DNA of 64,000 nucleotides from Nannocystis sp. (lineage in GTDB: Bacteria > Myxococcota_A > Polyangia > Nannocystales > Nannocystaceae), in assembly GCF_016714285.1 (NCBI RefSeq), contig NZ_JADJNN010000001.1, positions 992,001-1,056,000 of the forward strand. The letters run 5' to 3'. Position 1 is the stretch's first letter. The number at the start of each line of letters is the position of its first letter. This document shows, in pieces, positions 50,101-57,827 of this stretch. The notes beneath the pieces were generated by a model. The model was given only the letters and a program-made list of their open reading frames with translations, searched no databases and was not told where the DNA came from. A program made the position numbers and the translations under genes.

Positions 50101-50996
50101 GCCGCGATCTGGGCGTCATAGTAGCGGGTCAGCGCCTGGTCGACGTCGCCGATCTGCTGCACGTCGCGCTCGTCGATCGTCAGGTCCTCCGCCGGCTTGC
50201 GCTCCCACAGATCGCGACACGCCACTTGCAGCTGCACCGGCTCGACGTACGGCCCGAGCACCCGCGCCGTCCCGCCCTCCGCCGTCTGGACCTGGACCTG
50301 GCGCAGGTCGTCGACCAGCTTGCGCGCCGCCGCGTCGCTAAACTCCACCCCGGCCGCGCGCGCCGGCAGCTGCACCGCCGCCAGCGCCGCATCGGCGCCC
50401 AGCAGATCGAGGTGGAAGGTCGTCTTCAGCCGCGTCGGCAGGGCCCGCTGGTACGGCGCCAGCCCGGCCAGGTGGTCCTCGCGGATCGCTATCACCGCCC
50501 AGCGCTGCGACGATCGCAGCGCCGCCGCCAGGTCGGCGAAGAACGCGTGCTTGCTCGCGCGATCGATCGGATCGATCGTCAGCACCTCCTCGAACTGGTC
50601 GAAGATCAGCACCTCCGCCTCGGCCGGCGCCGGACCGAGGTAGCTCGCCAGGGACAGCGTCGCCAGGTCGGCCAACGGTCGCGGCTGCGTCTCGCCCTCG
50701 GCCAGGCTGAGCACCGCGCTGAAGCTGAAGCGATTGACCCCCGCCGCGCTCGCTGGCGGCTCGGTGCCGACCCGGATCGGCGGCCGGACCACGAAGCCCT
50801 CCGCGCGCAGGTCCGGGATCAGCCCCGCATACAGCAGCGAGCTCTTGCCCGCCCCCGACGGCGCGTGCAGCAGCACCACCCGCTCCGCCACCAGCAGGTC
50901 CAGCAGCGCCGCCCGCTCGCCCGAGCGCCCGTACAGCGCCTCGCCGGTGGTGAAGGCCCGCGGCCCGACGTAGGGGTTGGCCGGCGCCGGGCTCAC
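47127..50996 (-). CDS. nSTAND-type NTPase with WD40 repeats
   Basis: A 1289-residue protein. NPYVGPRAFTTGEALYGRSG is the typical entry to novel STAND (nSTAND1) NTPases. Walker A is HAPSGAGKSS (about 44-53) and Walker B is VLIFDQFEEVLT. A winged-helix-like part (LVRAEQRRGIVWFELAHDRL) precedes a membrane helix at about 450-475 (LTAAALLGLVVTLATLAVVY). A coiled segment then leads to a long WD40-type propeller region (DDGRLVLWDLRTRRV, GGVVLWDMSSGQ). STAND proteins are ligand-triggered switches. The start codon overlaps the end of the CHAT-SIR2 gene by 4 bases, so the two are translated together and probably interact. The WD40 part is the likely sensor and the CHAT-SIR2 partner the effector. Confidence 0.92.
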   Translation of the reverse strand: MSPAPANPYVGPRAFTTGEALYGRSGERAALLDLLVAERVVLLHAPSGAGKSSLLYAGLIPDLRAEGFVVRPPIRVGTEPPASAAGVNRFSFSAVLSLAEGETQPRPLADLATLSLASYLGPAPAEAEVLIFDQFEEVLTIDPIDRASKHAFFADLAAALRSSQRWAVIAIREDHLAGLAPYQRALPTRLKTTFHLDLLGADAALAAVQLPARAAGVEFSDAAARKLVDDLRQVQVQTAEGGTARVLGPYVEPVQLQVACRDLWERKPAEDLTIDERDVQQIGDVDQALTRYYDAQIAAVAGATGLAEVELRRWFDRALISEQGLRGQVLQGATQTQGLANAVVRALVDTHLVRAEQRRGIVWFELAHDRLIGPVRASNAKWSTDHLSVIQRQAQLWDSHGRPESLLLPDLAVIERQLADPGMAALERSFLEQSKLLRQREAESLRLRRIVRWLTAAALLGLVVTLATLAVVYQLRSDEEQRRREEAEAERDAAAAATVAARQRGREALSRQLAATVLVMPPELAELAALYAVAASQMASGWDIRGCLGNLAARAPQLRALLPGTMAPVMLAHDPGRGVLAGLQDDGRLVLWDLRTRRVIASPRAGIGHEAVIFDASRQQFVTADRDATVTFYAPANGGGRSLALEKGPWRRIAVSGDGARLATADAFGRVWLVDAHTGSKLTGVELPELHDGRVIEQMALDADGETLAFATADGDVKLWRWGTGGVLRAEVPAAEREGGSPSEREGGSPAGLRFGAGGALVGLLGDGRVLRWTLSAKGAPGKPTQLAGLAEGAVAPDSGQRARFLALGLAADGASATGVLCLDACTREVLLQWDAASGRVDGVAIEMSDRDTKDRRFDLRVSSQVAIAAGVRVAARVWDLVGWRPLAGSPKDVRALAVSGDGELVAAAGCPADAGACGESEVTVWRARERTRVYAGLRGLGEVAQGLSFFAGDRRLAVLGRDGGVVLWDMSSGQATPGPRLPSVADTLALRARGDGLLAAIGVGSRVHVWDVLGDAYVPVEYRGPRRPITALAIDVGATRLAAGACLDDGEEGDGRSMTFRLQEPAAMARGVVDEGGSQPAEEKCRRGGVFLWDLASGAAIGAPAEAPGADVVDLGFSPDGGLLLAVNADGLPLRFATAGGLHDPRGLEDASIVQSGAFSPDGLAIATIGCPREGCMTAESELRVWAGDPIAAVSASTRAHNPLPREGVELRRYVAFAAGTAGLVSASADGVVIRDLSVEGMQARACMLAGRDMRPEDWRRYLQDEPAPAPACPEILRPDGDLARGTD

Positions 50997-53055
50997 GTCG
51001 CCTTGCCCTCGAGGCGACCTCGCAGCTCCGCGAGGAAGTCCTCCGCGCTGCCCCAGTAGATCGTGATGTCCGCCTCGTCGAAGTACTCCTCGAGGTACCG
51101 CCGCGCCCGCTCGATGTCCACGGCCCGCCCTTGTTCCGGATCGATCTGCGCCGCGATGTGGGCGTAGCGCTTGCGCCGACCGCCGCCCTGCTGGCTCATG
51201 ATGCTGCGAAACAGCACGCGGAAGTTCCAGTCCTCCATGTGGAAGCCGAGGAACAGCAGCGCCGTGTCGGCCAGCGCCCGCCGCACGGTCACCGGGATCA
51301 GGTCGCGGTTGCCGGTCACGCCGATCAAGAAGTCGAAGTAGTCGTCCTCCGTCAGCACCATCGCGTCGCGCGCGTCGAGCCGTCCGAACAGGTGATACAC
51401 CAGCGGCCGCGCCACATCCGGCCGCAGCTCCCCCCCGGCGCCCCCTCCGCCTCCGCCTCGCCCTGCCACGCGCACACCGCCGAGTTCGGCGCCTTGCCCC
51501 GCGCCTCCAGGTTGTGCTCGAGCAGGCGATCGACCGCCGTCGTGACGAAGATCGGCAGCGGCAGCGCGGCCAGCGTCGCGTGCGAGTCCTGCTCGCCCTG
51601 GGCCTGCCGCCACGCCGCCACCTTCACCAGCAGCTCGTCCAGCGGCGCCTCCCACATGTCCTTCGGGACAGCCAGCGGGAAGCGCTCGCGCAGCACCGCC
51701 CGCTGGCTGCTCTCGAGCTCGTCGCGCGGGAAGTTCGGATCCTGATGGACCACCAGGTACTGGGCCACCTGCGGCAGATCCTCGCGGTCACCGGCCAGCG
51801 GGTAGTGGTAGGTCTCGGCCCAGCGGCGGGCCAGCTCGCGCGAGCCCCCGAGCAGCGGCTCCGCCAGCCCCGGCCCGACGATCGGCGTGCAGCGCCCGGC
51901 CTTGATGCTCTGCAGCAGCGCCGGCCACTTCTCGAAGCTCGATCGATCGCCGCCGAAGCCCGGCGTGTAGCTGATCCTCCCGCTGCGCAGGCGCATGAAC
52001 AGCGCCGGCATCCACCAGTCGCGGCGGTCCTGCACCGCCGCCCGCGCCCGCGCCAGCGCCCGGTCGACCTGGCCCTCGCGGCGCAGCTCCGCGAAGAACC
52101 TCGGCATCAGCACGCTCACCGTCTGCGCGCTGATCGTCCCCTGCATCGCCAGCACCGCCGGCACCCCCGCGCGCGCCAGGCTCGGCCCCAACGCCGCCAT
52201 CGCCTCGCCCTCGGCCCCGTGCGTCTGACCCGCGCCCGCGCCCTCGCACGAGGCCAGCACCACCAGCCGCGGCCGGGTGCCAAGCCCCGCGATGCGCTCC
52301 ACCAGCGCCTCGCCGCCGACGCGATCGATCTTCCCCTCCGCGTCCTCGAGCCACAACCACGACGCCCCCCGCTGCCAGGTCCCGTGGCACACCAGGTACA
52401 GCACGTCGATGCCACCGCGCAGCTGCTCCGTGATCCGGTCGAGCGTCGCCTCGCCCGGCTCCTTGAGCGCCGCGATCTGCAGCGCCCCCAGGGCCTCGCG
52501 CACCCCGTTCCACTCCCTCTCGACATCCACCGCCGCGAGCCCGTACTCGCCGAGCCCCGCCGGGTTGGCGATCGCCACCAGCACCCGCAGCTCGGTCTGC
52601 GGCCGCAGCCGCACCGCCTGCCAGTCCGCGCTGCTCAGGTAGCGCGAGAACTGCACCTGCTCGCTCGCCACCAGCCGCGCCCCCGCCGGCGATCGCAGCG
52701 TCTCCCAGCGCAGCGCGTGCAGCTCCGGCGCGTCGGCCCCGATCGCCAGCCGCAGCCGCAGCGGCGTCCCGAGCTCCTGCGCCGTCGCCTCCGCCCGGGC
52801 GTACATCGCCGCCGCCGCCGCGGAGCCGAACAGCGCCGCCCCGAGCGTCGCCCCATACGCGTCCGCGTCCAGCAGCTGCTCGCGCAGCGCCGCCAGGTCG
52901 ATGTGGGCCATCGCCGCCTCCCCGGCCCCGGTCTCCAGGCGCACGTCCGCCTCGCTGCCCGGCTGCGTGAAGCGCATCTCGATCGCGTACAGGCCCGCGT
53001 CCCGCCGCGTCAGGCTCACCTCGAGATCGGCACACTCGGCGCTCGCCATCACCAC
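50993..53055 (-). CDS. CHAT protease-SIR2-like fusion, frameshifted at a C7 run
   Basis: The CHAT domain (about residues 150-370) has the caspase-like dyad H224 in YLVCHGTW and C270 in VVLASCEGAG. From about 385 (CTPIVGPGLAEPLLGGSREL, LPIFVTTAVDRLLEHNLEAR) a SIR2-like domain follows, a fold that cleaves NAD in defence systems. The first frame is lost at GAPGG. The rest (RPLVYHLFGRLD, VLTEDDYFDFLIGV, to the C-terminus) is in the next frame and clearly continues the same SIR2 domain. The break coincides with a run of seven C (51430-51436); eight would restore a 687-residue protein. This may be a sequencing error or phase variation. A VPKDM segment is encoded by a TGTCC hairpin module (51655-51670). 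The start is ATG 53055 or 53049. Confidence 0.85.
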
Positions 53056-53097
53056 CCCGCCGCCGGCATTGTATCAGCAACAGCCCGCCCCACACCC

Positions 53098-53260
53098 GCG
53101 CGCCCGCGAGCGCCACACCACCTGACCCAAGGGACATGTCTATCCCGCGCGCCCGCGAGCGCCGCACCACCTGACCCAAGGGACATGTCACCACAACGCG
53201 CGCCCGCGAGCGGCACATCACCTGACCCAAGGGCCATGTCCACCCCGAGCGCCCGCGACC
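53098..53260. repeat. 49-51-bp tandem repeats upstream of the CHAT-SIR2 gene
   Basis: GCCCGCGAGCGCC begins units at 53102, 53151, 53202 and, partly, 53251. The first three contain CACCTGACCCAAGGGACATGTC or a one-base variant. The array lies between the divergent CHAT-SIR2 and lipoprotein genes and includes the GACATGTC palindrome. It belongs to the TGTCC element family. Apart from it, 53056-53337 holds nothing recognisable. Confidence 0.88.
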
Positions 53261-53337
53261 CCCGACCCGCGCCCGCGACCCGCCCCTGTCACCTTTCCCC
53301 GCCCGCCCCGTAGTGCAGCCCGAGGACCCCACACCAC

Positions 53338-53892
53338 ATGTTCAAGCCACTCCTGCTGCCCCTGCTCTGCACCCTGCTCGCCCTCGCCTGTGACCGCGGC
53401 GACGACCCCCAGGCCCGCGTCGCCGAGCTCAGCAGCTCGCCCGGCCTCCGCGTCCAGATCCGCGACGCCGGCGAGCTCCCCCCGACCACCGTCCACGCGA
53501 TCGCGCAGCACCTCGAGGGCCAGGCCACCCAGACCGGCGCCGCCATGGTCCGCGTCAAGCACGAGGACGGCGCCGCCCCGGTCCTCGAGATCGAGCTGTG
53601 GGGCGCCACGCTCCCCGCCGCCGACGACCTCGCCAGCAAGCTCAAGGCCCAGTTCCCCGCGCTCGCCGGCGCGGACATCACCGCCACCACGATCCCCGCC
53701 GGCGAGACCCCGCCCATGCCCGTGATCGCCGTCGAGGCCGACCTCAGCCCCGCCGAGGCCGAGCAGCAGATCCGCGATCAGCTCGCCGCCGACGGCGTCG
53801 ACGGTGCGGTCCAGGTCAAGGTCCAGGACGGCCCCGAGGGCCGCCGCGTCGAGGTCTCCGTCGAGAAGGAAGAGATCCAGAAGAACCCCTGA
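53338..53892 (+). CDS. Lipoprotein of unknown function
   Basis: A 184-residue protein with lipoprotein signal MFKPLLLPLLCTLLALAC. The mature part consists of two or three alternating helix-strand units (VHAIAQHLEGQATQTGAAMV, PVIAVEADLSPAEAEQQIRD, GRRVEVSVEKEEI) that suggest a small alpha/beta repeat fold. No catalytic motif is visible. It is divergent from the CHAT-SIR2 gene, across the 49-51-bp repeat array. Confidence 0.82.
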   Translation: MFKPLLLPLLCTLLALACDRGDDPQARVAELSSSPGLRVQIRDAGELPPTTVHAIAQHLEGQATQTGAAMVRVKHEDGAAPVLEIELWGATLPAADDLASKLKAQFPALAGADITATTIPAGETPPMPVIAVEADLSPAEAEQQIRDQLAADGVDGAVQVKVQDGPEGRRVEVSVEKEEIQKNP

Positions 53893-54043
53893 TCGACCCC
53901 CGCGACGGCGACCGCGTCACGTCCCCCTGCGTGTCCCCGCAGCGACCGCGTGCCGCCCCGCGACACCCCGGCGCACCGTCACACGCCTGCGCCTCACGCA
54001 GCTCGCTTGACCCCCGCGCCGCCGCCCCGCCACACTGCGCCGC

Positions 54044-54700
54044 ATGCCCACGCGCCTGCGCCTCGAACCCTACCTCGAGCAGCGCCCGCGCTGGCCCGCC
54101 GCGGGCCGCCACATCCTCGCCCAGTACGACGACGACGCCGTCGTCGTCTACCAGGCCTACCGCCCCGAGATCGGCCTCGACGCCGCCGCCCACGGCCGCT
54201 TCGGCCCGGCGTGGAGCCGCGATCGCATGTCGTGGATCAAGCCCAATTTCCTGTGGATGATGTACCGCTGCGGCTGGGCCACCAAGGAGGGCCAGGAGGT
54301 CGTGCTCGCCCTGTGGCTGCGCCGCGCCGGCTTCAACGAACTGCTCGCCAGCGCCGTGCCCTCGTCCCACGACCCCCACCGCTACCCCGAACACCGCGAC
54401 TGGAAGCGGGCCGTCGCCCGCTCCGACGTGCGCCTGCAGTGGGACCCCGACCACGCCCCCGGCGGCACCCCCGAGACCCGCCGCGCCGTCCAGCTCGGCC
54501 TGCGCGGCCCGGCCCTGCGCCGCTTCGCCGACGAGTGGCTGCTCGCCGTCGAGGACATCACGCCGCTGTGCCGCGCCCAGCACCCGCACGCGCAAAACCC
54601 CTACCGCGAGCTCCTCACGCCCGCCGAGCGCGTCTACCCCGTCACCGACCCGGCCGCGATCGCGGCCCTCGGCGTCGACCCCTGGCCCGCGCCCGCGTAG
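54044..54700 (+). CDS. DUF4291 family protein
   Basis: A 218-residue protein that matches DUF4291 well: ILAQYDDDAVVVYQAYRPEI, then DRMSWIKPNFLWMMYRCGWA and QEVVLALWLRRAGFNELLASA, and a VQLGLRGPALRRFADEW segment, in family order and at family length. The biochemical role of the family is not established. No signal or membrane segment is present. The gene converges on prkA, with a strong palindrome between them. Confidence 0.92.
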   Translation: MPTRLRLEPYLEQRPRWPAAGRHILAQYDDDAVVVYQAYRPEIGLDAAAHGRFGPAWSRDRMSWIKPNFLWMMYRCGWATKEGQEVVLALWLRRAGFNELLASAVPSSHDPHRYPEHRDWKRAVARSDVRLQWDPDHAPGGTPETRRAVQLGLRGPALRRFADEWLLAVEDITPLCRAQHPHAQNPYRELLTPAERVYPVTDPAAIAALGVDPWPAPA

Positions 54701-54745
54701 ATTTGTTGGACGCCGTATGCCTGTTCGGACATGTCTGTGAGCACA

Positions 54746-54773
54746 TGTCTGCGGGGACATGTCCCCGCAGACA
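54746..54773. repeat. Perfect 28-bp palindrome between convergent genes
   Basis: TGTCTGCGGGGACA (54746-54759) is followed immediately by its exact reverse complement TGTCCCCGCAGACA (54760-54773). It lies between the stops of the DUF4291 gene (54700) and prkA (54779). Beside it are GACATGTC and CACATGTC half-copies (54729-54749). It may be a bidirectional transcript end, a cruciform or a protein site; there is no U-tract. Confidence 0.85.
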
Positions 54774-54778
54774 GCCGC

Positions 54779-57235
54779 TCAGTACCGGACCTTCGACAGG
54801 TGCACCAGCGTCTCGCGCAGCGTCTCCCGCGTGTGCCGCTCGCGCCGCGTGCCCGGCTCATCGAACTTGCCGAGCAGCACGTCGACCGAGTGCCGGGCCA
54901 CCTGCTCCTCCTGCGGCGCCAGCGGATTCTCGCTGCGGCGATCGTCGCTCAGCAGCTCGAGCATCCGCTGGATCCCCCGCCCGACCACCGCCTTCTGCTG
55001 GCGGTAGTAGTCCTCGCGCAGCCGCCCGAAGTAGTCGGCGAAGATCTCCGCGTAGGCCGGCTCCTCGTCGGGGTGGCTCAGCGCCCACGCACCGATCCGC
55101 GACAGCAGGTCGGCGCGGAAGTTCGGCCCCGCCTTCGGGTCCATCGTCTTCTCCAGCCCCTGCATGAACTTCTCGTCCGGGTCGCGCAGGTTGCCGGTCA
55201 CCGCGTCGAACATCCGCTCGCGCTTCAGGTGGTGCGACACGTGCTTGACGTACTTCTTGAACAGGTCGAGGTAGCGCGACTCGTCGACCAGCCCCATCGC
55301 CTCGCGCACCTCCCAGTCCGAGAGGTCGAGCCAGCGGTTCCACACCGCGTGGGTGATGCTGTGCTCCCCGTCGAGCACGTGGAAGCCCGCGTCGCGCCCC
55401 GCCAGCGCTCCCGGCCCCCCTGCCGGCACCAGCCCGAGCAGCATCCAGCGGAAGTTCACGCTGTCGGCCATGAAGCGCCGCAGCTCGCGGAACAGCCGCG
55501 GCACCGTCACGCAGCTGGTGCCCGGGTCGCTCGCCGCCGCCAGCAGCACCCGCTTGAGGTCGCGGACGCTGGCGCCGAAGCTGCCCTCGTAGTCGCCGAG
55601 CAAGATCGGGTCCCCGCTCTCGGCCGGCACCGTCGCCTGCGAGAAGCGCTCCTGATGCATCGCCGGCACCGCCGCCAGCAGCTCGCGCGCCTCGTCGCTG
55701 GTCAGCCCCTGCGGCACCCGCCCGTAGGCGTAGAGGTCGGCCTTGTCGAGCGGCGTCAGCCGCGACAGCACCGGCTGCAGCTTGGCCCCGTAGACCTTCG
55801 TGTCCGGCGCCCGCAGGCGGGTCATCACGCCCCACAGCGCCAGGAGCCGCGGCACGTGCGGGGCGATGTGGATCCCCCGCAGCACGTCGCCCACCTGCTC
55901 CTGATAGACCTTGCGCTCGACCCGGTAGTCGAGCAGGTACGGCACCGGGATCAGCTCCAGGCGCCCGCGCAGGCTCTGGTACTCGCCCGACCGCAGGGCG
56001 CGGAACTCGAGCAGGTTCAGGTCGTTGCCCGAGGCCGTGAACACCAGGTCCAGCGCCAGCACCACGTGGTCCAGCGCCACCGCGCCCGACTCCGTCGCCG
56101 TCAGCAAGTACTTGTAGTGCTCGTACGGCCGCTTGAGCAGGTCGCTGAAGTTCACCAGCCCGCGATTCGCGTCGACCAGGTCGCCCTGGCACGCGTACAG
56201 CACCTGCCCGCCGACGCTCGGCGGCAAGCTGCTGTACGCCCGCTCGCCCGTCACCGGGAAGCTGCGCGCGTCGACCGTCTGCTTCGGCTCGACCGTCACC
56301 AGCCCCGAGCGATACTGCCGGCTGAGGAACAGGCGCTCGACCTGCACGTGCTGGTACACCTTGCGCAGGTCGCCCTGGTAGCCGGCGAGCAGCGCGTCGA
56401 AGATCTTGCGGTTGCGCTGCGTGAGGTCCCCGCGCAGCACCACCTCGCTCAGCGCGAACTCCTGCAGCGATCGCTGCGAGCTGTCGCCCGGGCCCGTCTT
56501 GCCGCTCGTCGATCCCTCGCGCACCCGCGCCGTGGTCAGCAGGTCGCCGAGGATCTGCTCCCGGTTCGCCAGCGGCAGGAGGTAGATCGGCGAGTCCTTG
56601 TTCTCGTCGGCCAGCTTCGAGTCGACCGCCTCCGCGCTCAGCCGGGCGTAGGTCGTCTCCCGCGCCCCACCTGCGCCGGCGTCCCACGAGCCCGCCCCGA
56701 AGCCGCCCGCGAAGCCGATCCCGCCGCTGCGCACCGCCTTGTTGGGGAACACCCACGAGAACCGGTACAGCGCCCCCTGGTCGGTCTGCGAGTACGCCTC
56801 GAGCGCCCGCATCACCGAGTCGAGGAAGGTCGTCTTCGCCGACCCGTTCGGCCCGTGCAGCAGCAACAGCTTGTTGACCCGACCGATGCGCACGAAGCTG
56901 TCGATCGCCTCGTAAAACGCGTTCTGCGCCCGCTCCTGCCCGACCAGCCGCGCGCTCGGCCCGATCTGCGGCCCCCCGCCGGGGTGGTCAAAGTCGCAGT
57001 CAAACAGCCGGAAGCGCGAGACCTTGCCGCTCGGGATCCGCACCCCGCGGCGGCCGTAGTAGTCGAAGCAGTCGCGCAGGTACTGCGCCGCGTTGCGGGC
57101 GTGCACTTGCGGCGCGACACACAGCAGCTCGAACCACTCCTCGAAGCTCAGCACGCGGCGCGTGGCCTCGAACTCCTGGGCCACCGCGCTGGCGAGCGCG
57201 TCGATGCGGTTGCGGGCGCTGCTCGGGTCCTGCAT
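54779..57235 (-). CDS. prkA: PrkA-family serine protein kinase
   Basis: An 818-residue protein from the ATG at 57235. The PrkA AAA+ domain includes ARLVGQERAQNAFYEAIDSF and Walker A LLLLHGPNGSAKTTF (about 123-137), with FSWVFPNKAVRSGG downstream. The C-terminal part (PrkA kinase region) includes RGIHIAPHVPRLLALWGVMT, DKADLYAYGRVPQGLTSDEA and MMLGLV-like segments. PrkA/YeaG proteins are involved in stress and stationary-phase or sporulation regulation. At 818 residues it is longer than the usual 630-690. The gene starts 2 bases after the stop of a lipoprotein gene and is the last gene of the ridA-CarboxypepD-lipoprotein-prkA series. No yeaH or spoVR homologue lies in the window. Confidence 0.9.
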   Translation of the reverse strand: MQDPSSARNRIDALASAVAQEFEATRRVLSFEEWFELLCVAPQVHARNAAQYLRDCFDYYGRRGVRIPSGKVSRFRLFDCDFDHPGGGPQIGPSARLVGQERAQNAFYEAIDSFVRIGRVNKLLLLHGPNGSAKTTFLDSVMRALEAYSQTDQGALYRFSWVFPNKAVRSGGIGFAGGFGAGSWDAGAGGARETTYARLSAEAVDSKLADENKDSPIYLLPLANREQILGDLLTTARVREGSTSGKTGPGDSSQRSLQEFALSEVVLRGDLTQRNRKIFDALLAGYQGDLRKVYQHVQVERLFLSRQYRSGLVTVEPKQTVDARSFPVTGERAYSSLPPSVGGQVLYACQGDLVDANRGLVNFSDLLKRPYEHYKYLLTATESGAVALDHVVLALDLVFTASGNDLNLLEFRALRSGEYQSLRGRLELIPVPYLLDYRVERKVYQEQVGDVLRGIHIAPHVPRLLALWGVMTRLRAPDTKVYGAKLQPVLSRLTPLDKADLYAYGRVPQGLTSDEARELLAAVPAMHQERFSQATVPAESGDPILLGDYEGSFGASVRDLKRVLLAAASDPGTSCVTVPRLFRELRRFMADSVNFRWMLLGLVPAGGPGALAGRDAGFHVLDGEHSITHAVWNRWLDLSDWEVREAMGLVDESRYLDLFKKYVKHVSHHLKRERMFDAVTGNLRDPDEKFMQGLEKTMDPKAGPNFRADLLSRIGAWALSHPDEEPAYAEIFADYFGRLREDYYRQQKAVVGRGIQRMLELLSDDRRSENPLAPQEEQVARHSVDVLLGKFDEPGTRRERHTRETLRETLVHLSKVRY

Positions 57236-57237
57236 GG

Positions 57238-57774
57238 CTACTTGACCGCGACCTTGAACTCGACCTCTTCCGTGACCGGCGAGCAGGCCTCGTCCTGGCA
57301 CACCGCGAACTTGAACTTGCCGGTGAACGACTTGTCGCCCGCCGCCGCCGGCGTGAATTTCACCGAGTACTCGGCGCTGTTCTCGTCGAGCTTGTCGGCG
57401 TCCGCCTTCTTCATCTCGGCCTTCGCCAGGGTCACGCCGTCCGGCGCGCCGATCGCCAGCGTGGTCGGGAAGTCGAGGTTCATGTGCCACGGCGCCTTCG
57501 GCACCACCGTCACCTTCACCGTGCCCTCGCGCCCCGCCACCGCGTCCGCCGGCGGATCGATGCGCAGCGAGTAGCGGTCGTCGATCGGGTCGGCCCCCTC
57601 GATCACCTTGGTCTTGTCGGCCTCCGCCGTCTTGGTCGGCTCGGGCTTCGCGGCCGTCGCCGGCGCGCCCTTGTCGGGGCTCTTCGCGTCGGCCGCGGCC
57701 GGCTTGGTCTCGCCGCCGCAGGCGACCAACATGAGTGACAGTGACAACGACAACAAACGAAGCTGCGAGGACAT
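57238..57774 (-). CDS. Lipoprotein with DsbD/immunoglobulin-like domain
   Basis: A 178-residue protein. The lipoprotein signal (MSSQLRLLSLSLSLMLVAC) is followed by an Ala/Lys/Pro linker to about residue 60 and a beta-sandwich-like domain (RYSLRIDPPADAVAGREGTV, APWHMNLDFPTTLAI) ending in FKFAVCQDEACSPVTEEVEF. The C-x5-C pair near the C-terminus and the overall pattern resemble the N-terminal domain of DsbD-type thiol proteins or similar periplasmic Ig-like domains. It lies between the CarboxypepD-repeat gene and prkA in one operon. Function unknown. Confidence 0.85.
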   Translation of the reverse strand: MSSQLRLLSLSLSLMLVACGGETKPAAADAKSPDKGAPATAAKPEPTKTAEADKTKVIEGADPIDDRYSLRIDPPADAVAGREGTVKVTVVPKAPWHMNLDFPTTLAIGAPDGVTLAKAEMKKADADKLDENSAEYSVKFTPAAAGDKSFTGKFKFAVCQDEACSPVTEEVEFKVAVK

Positions 57775-57827
57775 CGGGGGGGCTCCTTGGGCTCACGGAT
57801 CGCGCACGCGCCGACCCGGGCCGCGGA

